Below the pieces are notes generated by a model. That model was not told where the DNA came from. It saw only the letters and a list, made by a program, of their open reading frames with translations, and made no database searches. Shown here in pieces: positions 1 to 9,364 of a DNA stretch of 64,000 nucleotides. The position numbers and the translations under genes are program-made. Every line of letters starts with the position of its first letter. Position 1 is the stretch's first letter. Origin of the DNA: Acholoe squamosa (Eukaryota > Annelida > Polychaeta > Phyllodocida > Polynoidae); the NCBI GenBank assembly GCA_949317995.1, contig OX439038.1, forward strand, positions 63,198,813-63,262,812, given 5' to 3'.

Positions 1-404
1 TATTAGCCTGAGTAAATCAATATGTGCTGGTAGGGAGTTCATAAGGCTCCCAAATAACAAGCTGTATTTGGCCAACATCCTCCAAGGTAGGCTCTAGATT
101 AAGGAGTATTAAGTGGTTGGATGGAACATGGCTGCTGGCTACTGGAGGGACAGAGATGGTTGACCAAGGAAAAACACTTAATATCATCTTAGACTAAAAA
201 AGAAGCAGATGCGTTTCAGGTCCATGTTTGGGTAAAAAGAGGTCTTTGGATACAACACTTTCCACTTGCCATTGCCCATATGATAGTTGCAATGCTATGC
301 TACTTGTCAATGATATGTCCCAGCAAATTGTCGTGACTCCTCGTCAACCTGTGTGAAGTGGCTCACACATGTTGCTAGAAGGAACACGACGTCGCTATAG
401 CACA
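1..404. other. non-coding, no feature recognised
   Basis: No open frame, repeat or RNA signature that I can support before the first minisatellite. Confidence 0.5.
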
Positions 405-985
405 AGATCACCAGGAATAGCAATGGTGGTGATCACATGGCCTCACCTCAGATGGCGAGGATGGTGATCACTCATCCTCACCAGGGATGGTGACATGAGT
501 GATCACTCATCCTCACCAGGGATGGCGACATGAGTGATCACCCACTTCGCTAGATGAGACGCACACCAAGTCATAATGCATGTTGACCACGGATGGCAAG
601 GATCTTGATCACTCATCTCATGGGGGATGGTTACTCGGGTGATCACTCACCTCGCTAAATGAAATGCATACCTCATGATAGCACAGGTTCACCACAGATG
701 GTGAGGATCTTGATCACCCACACTCACCAGGGATGGCGACACGAGTGATCACTCACCTCGCTAGATGAAATGCACACCATGCCATAGTGCACGTTCACCA
801 TGGTTTGCCGAGGATCGTGATGACTCACACTCACCAGGGATGGCAAGGCAGTTGATCACTCACCTCGCTAGATGAAACGCGCACCACGTCATAGCGCAGG
901 TTCACCATGGATGGCGAGAGTGGTGATCACTCAGACTCACCAGTGATGGCGACGCTGGTGATCACTCACCTCTATCTAAATTCAC
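405..985. repeat. minisatellite array 1, ~106-bp unit
   Basis: The word TCGCTAGATGAAAYGC recurs at 547, 652, 758 and 865, a spacing of 105-107 bp. Each unit also holds a GTGATCACTC palindromic core and a CACCAGGGATGGCGA block, and these sub-blocks are additionally duplicated near 430-540. The units have diverged by point changes, so this is an old array. Short open frames across it are by-products of the repeat. Confidence 0.85.
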
Positions 986-1108
986 TTGATATTTTCTCTA
1001 TATAATCTTGTTTGATTCAACTCTAAAGTATTACATGAAAATCAGTATGAAACACAGCACATTTGATACATATGGGACTTATACTTCATGCCCACACTTC
1101 CTAGATAG

Positions 1109-1745
1109 GCTATTCTGAGTGAGAACTGACTGGGAGTGGCACATAATCACACAGTGAGTCAGATCCATGTTGGCGATGGTTGTGATAACAGCCATTCTGA
1201 GTGAGAGTTGACAGGCAGTGGCACATACTCACACAGTGAGTTAGATCCATGTTGGCAATGGTGGTGATAAGTCACCATGCTTTGTGAGGGATGACAAGGG
1301 GTGGCACATATTCATGCAGTGAGTGAGATCATGTTGGCGACTGTTGGGATAAATCTGAGTGAGAGTTGACAGACAGTGGCACATATTGACGGAGTGAGTG
1401 AGATCCATGTTGGCGATGGTGGTGATAAGCTGCCATTCTGAGTGGGAGTTGATTGGGAGTGGCACATACTCATGCAGGGAGTGAGATCCATATTAGTGAT
1501 GTTGGTGATAAGTCGCCATTCTGAGTGAGAACTGACTGGGAGTGACACATAATCACACAGTGAGTCAGATCCATGTTGGCGATGGCGGTGATAAGTCACC
1601 ATGCTCTGTGAGGGATGACAAGGGGTGGCACATATTCACACAGTGAGTGAGATCATGTTGGTGACTGTTGTGATAAATCGCAATGCAACGTGAGACTGAC
1701 ACAAAGTGGCGAAAGATGACTCAGTGAGTTATCACTCAAAAAGGA
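1109..1745. repeat. minisatellite array 2, ~82-bp unit
   Basis: The word ATTCTGAGTGAG recurs at 1112, 1194, 1435 and 1518, with degenerate copies near 1276, 1357 and 1600, giving a period of about 80-83 bp and about eight units. Each unit carries GTGGCACATA, CAGTGAGTGAGATC and TTGGCGATGGTGGTGATAA. The GGCGATGG...GTGAT core is shared with the array at 405-985, suggesting a common origin. Minus-strand open frames of 74 and 96 codons here are periodic artefacts. Confidence 0.85.
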
Positions 1746-2810
1746 GTCACCATTGATGACCAATCATGGCGACAGATAAGGACAATTTGCTGGGGTACCA
1801 TTTCAGACTCAGATTCTCTAGCATTGTTTAATAGTAAGGCTAATTTTGAATTTGTCATCTACTAAGTCATTATAAAAACCCTGTTTAAACCATACTAAAG
1901 CCAGGTTACTCGTTCCTTTTCTCAACAAGTGCCAGATGAATACCTTCCAAGTGTCGAGGATAAGTGCCAACTGCTATCTGTAAGGTCATCACATCACCAA
2001 GCCAATCTTGTTAACCCCTCTGACATTAGCCCCAGCTCCTATTCTCCTCCTGTACCTCTGCTAGTATTTACAAACCACCCTCTATCCATTCTCGCTTTCT
2101 GCCCAATTCCCTCCTAATACAAATCCTGCATGCCCCATAGTACCTTCTTTTTATGGCACCATTTCTACTCAGCTGCTGGTGACAAAGAATAATGTTGCCT
2201 GGTTACAGTGGAAGTAATATTGCCAAGGTTATAAGAACAGGAAGCCCCCCCCCTGTTGAGGAAGCCCCTCCAGTCAGACAAAAACCTTACTGTCGGTCAG
2301 CCTCGAGGCACCCCGCCAGTAGAGTGAATTAATATCCGAGTTGATTTACTGGAGGAAAGCATTAAGAGGTATGTGTGTTCCTCAGATACTGTCTGTTATG
2401 CAATGTTGCTGCCCTTAGCACTACTTAGGACATATTTCCTATTTGAACATTTGCAGCCAACTGGTCCTCTTGCTTGGTATAAGAGTAAGGACCATTTGTT
2501 ACTTTCCGTGTAGTAAAGTGGACTATCATTTTTTTACTGATTCTATAGGCGACATTAACATTAAGTTCAATCTTTTGTTCCCCCATTTGCATTTTTGTAA
2601 TTCATACCAAATAAATACAGGTGAAAAGCAGCAGGTAAAAGTTCGAATACTTATAATTGATAGAGGATCAGTGTTTATACGAGGCCTAGCTCTTGCAAAG
2701 GGATAACATTTATTGCAAAAATAACATTTAGGACTGTTGGAATCTCCCGATTCAAGAAGCTTAGATTTGTGTGACATGTTGTTGCCGGTCCACACAGGCT
2801 ACTTAGTCAG
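1746..2810. other. non-coding interval
   Basis: Contains only short unconvincing open frames (for example 2443-2706 and 2526-2795, overlapping on opposite strands) with no recognisable motif. I see no gene. Confidence 0.4.
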
Positions 2811-2904
2811 AATTATACCACGATTTCTTGGTTACTCAGTGCTTTTTGGTGGATATTCCCAACCACATATCTGTCGATATTGCACACCCTATAGGTTGTA
2901 AGGC

Positions 2905-2958
2905 GTGCGGTTATCCATGGATAACCCGCACCCAGTGCGGTTATCCATGGATAACCTG
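2905..2958. repeat. short palindrome pair inside copy 1
   Basis: GGTTATCCATGGATAACC, a perfect 18-bp palindrome, occurs twice in tandem (from about 2911 and 2939), each flanked by GTGCG/CGCAC-type ends. Copy 2 has only a degenerate single version. Confidence 0.8.
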
Positions 2959-3019
2959 CACGCCTCTCATGTCCTTCCATGTCATATGTTACATGTTAAA
3001 ACCTACGATAATTTTCATT

Positions 3020-3092
3020 GTCAGGGTAGGGATCGAACCAGCAGTCTCACATCCCAAATCCAACTCCCTATGCACTGCGCCACAGGGACTGA
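3020..3092 (-). repeat. tRNA-like module A (SINE head), copy 1
   Basis: On the minus strand an A-box-like TGGCGCAGTGCATAGG is followed at tRNA spacing by a B-box GGTTCGATCCC. The cloverleaf stems are degenerate, so this is a tRNA-derived pol III head rather than a functional tRNA gene. Related modules lie at 4015-4088 (minus) and 52078-52150 (plus). Confidence 0.7.
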
Positions 3093-3119
3093 TGAGAAAT
3101 GCTCGGTTAGAACCAAATC

Positions 3120-3605
3120 TGGATATGATACAAAGCCATGTGCGCTGTCGCTGTCTGCTGCCGGGCAACAAGGTGTACTTAGTAGGAAACATAACAGCGA
3201 GACGCGTATGGAGGAGGAGACGCGGTGGTCTAGCGGTTAGCGCATTGCGCTCAGCCATGAGAGGTACCGGGCGACGAGGTGTATTATACACAAACATAAC
3301 CGTGAGAAGCTTTTTTCGCCGTGTGCGCTGTAGCTGTCCGCTGCCAGTGTATTATACACAAACATAACAGCGAGACGCTGTCCGCTGCCGGGCGACAAGG
3401 TGTATGTACACTATTTTTCGCCGTGTGCCGCTGCCAAGGCTAGCCAAGACTGGCGCTGTCGCTGTCCGCTGCCGGGCGAGGAGGTGTATGTACCGATCGT
3501 GTACAATCACTATTTTTTGCTGTGTGCCGCTGCCAAGCCTAGCCGAGACCGGGGCTGTCGCTGTCCGCTGCCGGGCGCCGAGGTGTATGTACCGATCGTG
3601 TACAC
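3120..3605. repeat. degenerate tandem array, ~85-100-bp unit
   Basis: TCCGCTGCCGGGCGA-type words recur near 3336, 3381, 3465 and 3564, with a related TCTGCTGCCGGGC near 3157. They alternate with GGTGTATGTACCGATCG and TTTTTCGCCGTGTG. Copy 2 carries a single version, so this is a local expansion. Open frames on both strands (80-111 codons) are repeat artefacts. Confidence 0.7.
3218..3262 (+). repeat. tRNA-like module B (partial), copy 1
   Basis: GTGGTCTAGCGGTTAGCGCA is an A-box-like 5' half of a tRNA. The B-box half is disrupted by the tandem expansion that follows. The same module is better preserved at 4329 (plus) and near 51787-51872 (minus). Confidence 0.6.
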
Positions 3606-3706
3606 ACAATGGCTGGCATCGAGTCCCGGGGAGGGGGAATAATTTTTGTTTTCAACTTGAATTTATTGGTATTATATTGATTATTTATTGGTTTCGTGGT
3701 ATAAAA

Positions 3707-3832
3707 TAAGTAGTCAATGGATAACTCATGACTCGTGTGTGTTAGCAAAGGCTAATAACACTCGGTCTACTGCCTCGTGTCATTATCCTTTACTAACACA
3801 CACTCGTCATGAGTTATCCATTGGTTACTTGT
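3707..3832. repeat. long palindrome ending copy 1
   Basis: The left arm starts AAGTAGTCAATGGATAACTC and the right arm ends GAGTTATCCATTGGTTACTT. The arms are about 55 bp and interrupted by a short spacer. Homologous palindromes close copy 2 (4524-4640) and copy 3 (51488-51622), so the palindrome is a fixed part of the element. Confidence 0.8.
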
Positions 3833-4014
3833 TCATTATAACACAACTTCTGTGATTTTGGGTGCTTTTCCGGGATATTCCCATGCACATACCTGTCGAT
3901 ATTGCATGGCATGATGCATGCATCATGACTTTTGTAAGGTGTGTAAGGTATCCATAGATAACATGCACACCTTACATGTCATATGTTACATGTTAAAACC
4001 TATGAAATTTTCAT

Positions 4015-4088
4015 TGCCAGGGTAGGGGTCGAACCTGCACTCTACTGATCCCAAATCCAACTCCCTATGCATTGTGCCAAAGGGACTG
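4015..4088 (-). repeat. tRNA-like module A, copy 2
   Basis: The minus strand reads AGTCCCTTTGGCACAATGCA as A-box region and GGTTCGACCCC as B-box. It is degenerate and treated as a SINE head. Confidence 0.65.
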
Positions 4089-4328
4089 ACGAGAATAGCA
4101 GCAGTAGAATTAAGTTAGAATAACACCACAGTGGTCAGAGCTGCCTGTCCCATGGCTACATACTATATTTCCCCGTTTATAAGCCCAGGCTTGTGCAAGT
4201 ACTGCCTACCACATAAACCTCCTTACTAAGTGGCAAATTGACCAGGCCTTTACACGAGGATATGCGGTACTGCTGGACGCATTCAAACCAAGCCAGCAGC
4301 TGCCGGGCACCGCGGTTTGTGAACTGAT

Positions 4329-4446
4329 GGTCTAGTGGGTAGCGCATTGCGCTCAGCTTCTACAGGTAGGCAGGACGAGTCCTGGTCCCGGCGAACGTTT
4401 TTTTTCGCTGTGTGAACACACACTATGGCAGGCTTCGAGTCCTGGG
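4329..4446 (+). repeat. tRNA-like module B, copy 2
   Basis: GGTCTAGTGGGTAGCGCATT forms the A-box region, followed by GGACGAGTCCTGG in place of a B-box. The sequence continues into GTGTGAACACACACTATGGC and CTTCGAGTCCTGGGGAAGGG, a second B-box-like word. Confidence 0.6.
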
Positions 4447-4523
4447 GAAGGGGAATGATTTTTGTTTTCAACTTGAATTTATTGATATTCTATTGATTAT
4501 CTATTGATAATTGTGTAATAAAA

Positions 4524-4640
4524 TAAGTAGCTAATGGATAATTCATGACTTGTGTGTGTTAGCAAAGGATAATTACACTTGGCCTGCATCCTTGTGTAAT
4601 TATCCTTCGCTGACACACATGCGTCATGAATTATCCATTG
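4524..4640. repeat. long palindrome ending copy 2
   Basis: The arms AAGTAGCTAATGGATAATTC and GAATTATCCATTGATTACTG enclose GTGTGTGTTAGCAAAGGATA and its near complement. Confidence 0.8.
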
Positions 4641-4663
4641 ATTACTGGTTCATTATCACGTTT

Positions 4664-5364
4664 GGACAATACATACCAAGAGCAGCAGTTTTAAGTTTCA
4701 GTCATATTCATGTACAGCCAGTGTCACCCTGAAAGGATTACACCCTTGGGGCAATCAGTGGATTAGGGTTCTGACATACTGGATCTGGTTCCACAGGCTA
4801 CAGGTTGGGTACACTGTGTGTACCACTAGGACGTGTTACTAATTCTTGTTGTCTAAACATAGAAGTCCTAGCAGAAGCCTTTAGAAGGGCCCTGTTTAAA
4901 AGGCAACTTTGGGAGCTATACCAAAGGCCATCCATGTCAGCTGTCCTGGCTAATATACCTGCACACAGAGAAGACACAGAAGACACTAAGGCGGGCTGGG
5001 TGAAAGTACCTAACACGTAACCATTCCCCATAGTTTATCATACATATATGTACTAGCGATGGAATGTGGATGTGGGATGTGGGATGATGGTGAAGAAATT
5101 CACTCATTTTTTTCTTGATTTGCAGGCTGCTTGCATTTGAGGCAAATATTGATCTAAATATGTCAAAATCCCTGGTTTGTAAATTAGGACGATTTTGGCT
5201 TGGAGAGTGCTTTTTTTGGTTATAACCCGGGTGCATTATCAGGCCATAACCCCACTCTAACACCTTTTGGACATCTTCAAGAAGCCTTTGGTTAGAGTCT
5301 GGACATGTTAATAAATTGGAGAAGTATAGAAAGTCAACCTCGCCATACATTTCCAGTTAAAACC
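4664..5364. other. non-coding interval
   Basis: A 137-codon minus-strand frame (4937-5350) spans most of this interval but shows no family motif, and I do not accept it as a gene. No other feature seen. Confidence 0.4.
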
Positions 5365-5370
5365 ATTCAG

Positions 5371-5440
5371 GGTTCTATGGGGAATCAATCCCCGGCCGCT
5401 GTGGCAATAGACGGACTCGCTGTCCACTACACCAAGCTAG
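5371..5440 (-). repeat. tRNA-like SINE head
   Basis: The minus strand reads CTTGGTGTAGTGGACAGCGA (A-box region), then GGGGATTGATTCCCC at the B-box position, about 70 nt end to end. The anticodon stem does not pair well, so this is a tRNA-derived repeat and not a gene. Confidence 0.55.
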
Positions 5441-6114
5441 GTACTAGAAACCAATGTACATGAAGTATTTGAAAAATCAGTCCCACATATTTGATGTTTG
5501 CACACCTCGTTAGCATAGAATCCAATGGTGGCAGCTGGAGTTATTAACATGGAAACATCCTAAGATATCCTAGATGAACATGCCATGCCTAAATTCTCCA
5601 TATTGTTCGAAATAAATAAGAATCCAATGGTTTTCCATAGCGCTATGTCTCGGCACCCACCATTGCGGTTTGCTGACCTTAGACCCTGTAACTAGGTCAG
5701 GCACCGACATCCGGTCTAGTTTTACAGTGTCAACATGGCGAACCGAGGATTCAATTGCACTACCTGCGCAGCGGGTCGTGGAATATTGAACCCATAAACC
5801 CACTTGTGCTGTCTCATAACATTAATTAAACACTACATATTCCTTAGTCTTTGCAGCTGCATCGTTTTTAAACATGGAAATCCTTTGTAAATTAGAATTG
5901 ATATTTCTGTGTAAGTGATATAATGTATGGATACACATAATTATCAATATTTATGTCTAGTGATAGGCCCAACAGCAGATCATAATCACATTTGTCTCAC
6001 CCATAACCCACTTTGCAGCAGGTGAGAGACTTTAGAGTTTGACTCTGTCTTTAGAAGATCTAATGTTTCGTAGTGCCTGGAATTAGATCTGTAGTCTAAT
6101 ATTCATTGAAAAAT

Positions 6115-6702
6115 GTGGCCCAACGGGGGAGAACGTGCCTGGGGGGATTTTTAATACTGGTTTTGGCCACCAGGGGCCAGTATATTGGCAAAACACTGAT
6201 GAGTATGCTTAAAAAAAGCTCTAGACCCATTTTGATAAGGAATCCAGAGGTATGCTTAAAATCATTCCATCTCCACTGAAAATGTTCCATTTTTGGAACG
6301 TTGGTTGCCATGGAGTATTGGTAGATAAGGCAATTTCTAGTTGCCATGGAAACCACTCCTTTATTCCAATTGGGAATTTTTGCTCTAAACATTTTTTCAA
6401 ATTCCTTCAGGAACCCAGAACTGTAAACAGAGCTCAAAAATTCCCTCTACAACCAATTTTATGACAAAAACATTATTTTTTCCACAAAACTGCATTTTTG
6501 CATCATTAGTGTTTATGAAAGGATATAACGCATTTAGAGCTTATTTCCCATTTTCAGTTGTACAACCAACCTATGTTGGACAAGCAATTACAGCAAAACT
6601 AGGGGGGATATTAAAGCTCAAGATATCCCATTTTAAAGCCCATGACCTAAACCTTAAAAGGCAATTTTCCCCCAGGAGGCATGTTTTCCCTCACCTGGCC
6701 AC
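6115..6702. mobile_element. foldback MITE-like element
   Basis: The left arm GTGGCCCAACGGGGGAGAAC (from 6115) matches in inverted orientation the right arm ending TTTTCCCTCACCTGGCCAC at 6702. The arms are about 40 bp with several mismatches. Inside, GTTGCCATGGA occurs twice. The internal open frames (113 codons minus, 87 codons plus) have no known motif. No transposase, so non-autonomous. Confidence 0.6.
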
Positions 6703-6824
6703 AAATATAACTTTTAAAATCTGAAGCAAATGTTTGAAAAGAGTTTACTTAACCATTTTCCACAATACTAAGAAATGAATGTTAAATCAAATCATAAGAA
6801 ATACGTTGCCGCTGGAGTGGATTG

Positions 6825-7270
6825 GACCCGGGGGGGGGGGCACTCTCTATGTAATGTATACACATATGTGCGGCTGGCAAGGGTACTTTTTCAAGGAAAA
6901 GTCCCTAGCAAGCCTCCTGTTTCAGCCACAAATGTCCCTAGCAAGGGTCTACTTTTGAGCAAAAGGTCCCTAGCAAGGGTCAACTTTCGGCAAAATACCC
7001 CGATTCACGTGGAAAATTTAGAAATTTTCATAAATATTTTCCAAGTTTTCATGAAAATAGTGTGAACAAAATACAATTTTCTCCCAAACAAGGTTATTTT
7101 AAGATATTTGAGCAAAACCTAAGACTACTATGTAAAAAGTTCCCTAGCAAGGGTAGGGTTTGGAAGAAAAACCCCACAAACAAGTGCCCTAGCAAGGGTA
7201 AGGGTAGTCGGGGGTTCAGCCACACACCCGTATAAAAAAAAAATTGAAGTGCCCGCCCCCCCCCGGGGGA
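6825..7270. mobile_element. small element with G/C-tract ends and a CTAGCAAGGGT array
   Basis: The ends are complementary tracts: ACCCGGGGGGGGGGGCAC at the left and GTGCCCGCCCCCCCCCGGG at the right. The word CTAGCAAGGGT or a close variant occurs about six times between (near 6876, 6904, 6940, 6969, 7145, 7192). No coding signal. Confidence 0.5.
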
Positions 7271-7480
7271 TTGGAGCAGGTGATATATCATTTATCCATA
7301 TACTTCACTATGGTGCAACAATTTACAGCTGCCCAGGGGGATATAGGAAATAGAAACACTGGCCTCTAATTGGATTTACAGCCTGCGGCGTTTCACGGAA
7401 GCAGAGAGTCTAAGACATCTTTGTAAATGATCATGCAGACATCATATGTTACAAAATAATACAATACTGCAATCCATGTG

Positions 7481-7540
7481 CATTAAGTGGATAGGCATTC
7501 AGTGGATAGGCATTAAGTGGATAGGCATTAAGTGGATAGG
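7481..7540. repeat. 15-bp tandem repeat x4
   Basis: CATTAAGTGGATAGG is repeated four times without gaps; the second unit has one change (CATTCAGTGGATAGG). Confidence 0.95.
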
Positions 7541-8486
7541 AGTGTTCTGAGGGGAGTACTTGCTATGGGGATCTTTTGATATACATCAGATTCCCCACTG
7601 CCTTATATTGTTCTTTTATCATCATGCCATTATCTTTTAGTAGCAAAGCAACGGCATTATGTCTAAATGATATCAATGCGATCAGCATGGATAGAAATAG
7701 TAGCTGACTTTTAACATTGTGTAATACATGAAATGTTTTATTCCATGTTGTCGAGAGAGAATTGAGAAAATAATACAAAAGTAGTCCATTATCAAATGAT
7801 ATTATTACCATATGTGCCCCATCCTTTCAAAGGGGTTCGGAAGTCGAATATTTAGTCTAGTAACCAAGGATTCTAAAATAAAGACATCGATTCATATGTT
7901 AGAAAAAAAAAACTGAAATCTAAATTTTTGGAAAATCAGATATTTTTGACACTATGCCACTTTAGAAACCTATATCTAGGCTTCTAAATGTGTGGCTTCA
8001 GTACCACTTTGTTAGAATGGGTCACATATTACCAACTCTTACTTAAGAAGCTAGAAAAAGGAGTAGCCTTAAGGTGTGGATTCATTTACAATAAGCTGCC
8101 AACTGTGTAACAGTGACGGATTTTCTTTGCTAACACAGTCAGCAATTGCGGCTTGATTTTATAGTTGTAGCAAGAGGAGGTCAACCAGCAGAACACCCAT
8201 CATCTTGCTTTCAGAAGGGGATGTGGCATGCCAAGGTTGTTGGGGAATTCTTGGGTGACTGGGGGAGATTTGGATTACCACTAATGCAATAAGGGTTTGG
8301 CACATTGTCATGAACATGTCGGAGCACCAGTATAGAGAGCTGACTATAGAGCTGAAAAGGTAAGAGGATTACCGTTTGACGAGTATATTAATTTATACCT
8401 GACAGTGGCTGTGGGTGATATGGAAATTATGATTTAGAAATGAACTTACATAAATGCACAAAAAGGCCTGGACATCTGTGATCGGT
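7541..8486. other. non-coding interval
   Basis: AT-rich sequence with no open frame showing family features and no repeat I can delimit. Confidence 0.4.
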
Positions 8487-9364
8487 GGGGAAAGTTGCTT
8501 AATTTGGACCCCCTAAGAACTTTTTCCTGTCCAGTGATTATTTCTATTAATTTGAATGTAAAAGTTATACATTTTGTGATGGTACCTTATAGCTTTATGG
8601 TGATAGCATAAAAAAACTAGGAATTTGAATTTCTCTAGTCAGGGTGTGCAATTAAAAATCAGAGCCTAATGGTCCAATTTAGGCACCTGGTTGCCTAAAT
8701 TGGACCAGTTGGTATCCTAATTTGGACCAATATGCACTATTGTTCTGTATTTCGTTATACTTCATTATATTGAAAAATGTATAAAACTAGGGAGCTTTTG
8801 ATATATGATATCAGATGTCCTCTTAGTATTTCCATCAATATCATGTGAATTTGCTCCGTACTGGAGTAAGAAAAAGGTTACATGTTGATCCAATTTAGAA
8901 AACTAGGCCTAGGCCCCACCGGGTGGTCCAATTTAGGCAACTAAATTGGATCTAACATTACAACTATGGTCCAATTTAGGCAACTCAAGCTGGTCCAACT
9001 TAGGCAACTTTTCATCTTTCTCATTGATAGTTTTTTTTTTCTAAAACATGACAATGGTTTTTATCAAATTTAATTTTAGTCTAAAAGTATATATGACATC
9101 TAAAAATTTGAAAGGATTTTGAACAAAAAAATGTTGCCTAGCAACCAGGAGGGCTTAAGTCAGCAGTGACGCAAATAAGATCAAGAGGTCTAAAAACCAT
9201 TTTTTACAAAAATTACAGAAAAAATTACATTTTTGGAAGTTATTAGGAACTTTAGTGATATTGATTAAAAAATGGCAGCATTGGAACCTAGTTCCTATTA
9301 CTGCCACTAGGGGAAATAAGGGTGGTCCAATTTAGGAGCCGGTCCAAATTAGGCAACCTTCCCC
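8487..9364. mobile_element. 878-bp TIR element filled with GGTCCAATTTAGGCAAC words
   Basis: Terminal inverted repeats begin GGGGAARGTTGCYTAATTTG at the left (8487) and, reverse-complemented, at the right (ending 9364). The word GGTCCAATTTAGGCAAC or a close variant occurs about ten times in both orientations: minus-sense at 8494, 8690, 8715 and 8938; plus-sense at 8671, 8888, 8925, 8968, 8992, 9324 and 9341. The terminal repeat is itself one of these words. No open reading frame. I see no convincing target-site duplication. Confidence 0.7.

Larger units (their letters stand above)
2811..3838. repeat. composite tRNA-like/palindrome element, copy 1
   Basis: Order: a tail beginning near ATTATACCAC, tRNA-like module A (minus strand), tRNA-like module B (plus strand), an AT-rich block (TTTTGTTTTCAACTTGAATT), then a long palindrome. 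Copy 2 follows immediately in the same orientation with the same order, and copy 3 lies inverted at 51497-52350. The block between module B and the AT stretch is expanded here compared with copy 2. The tRNA-like heads suggest SINE ancestry, but the terminal palindrome is not a standard SINE part. Confidence 0.75.
3839..4663. repeat. composite tRNA-like/palindrome element, copy 2
   Basis: A head-to-tail second copy: module A on the minus strand (about 4015-4088), module B on the plus strand (from 4329), AT-rich block (4461-4520) and palindrome (4524-4640). It lacks the internal expansion of copy 1 and is therefore about 200 bp shorter. Confidence 0.75.

Noticed and set aside
405..985. CRISPR-like spaced repeats
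   Set aside because: Units of about 106 bp are contiguous and diverged along their whole length, with no conserved repeat/unique spacer pattern; eukaryotic context.
1241..1602. Minus-strand frames of 74 and 96 codons with repeated peptide motifs
   Set aside because: They follow the minisatellite period and exist in two frames at once; no start context or domain.
3352..3642. Frames with repeated CRCPLP-type peptides on both strands
   Set aside because: Products of the tandem expansion in composite repeat copy 1.
4937..5350. 137-codon minus-strand frame
   Set aside because: No recognisable domain, no splice or promoter context, AT-rich random-looking composition; next to a SINE.
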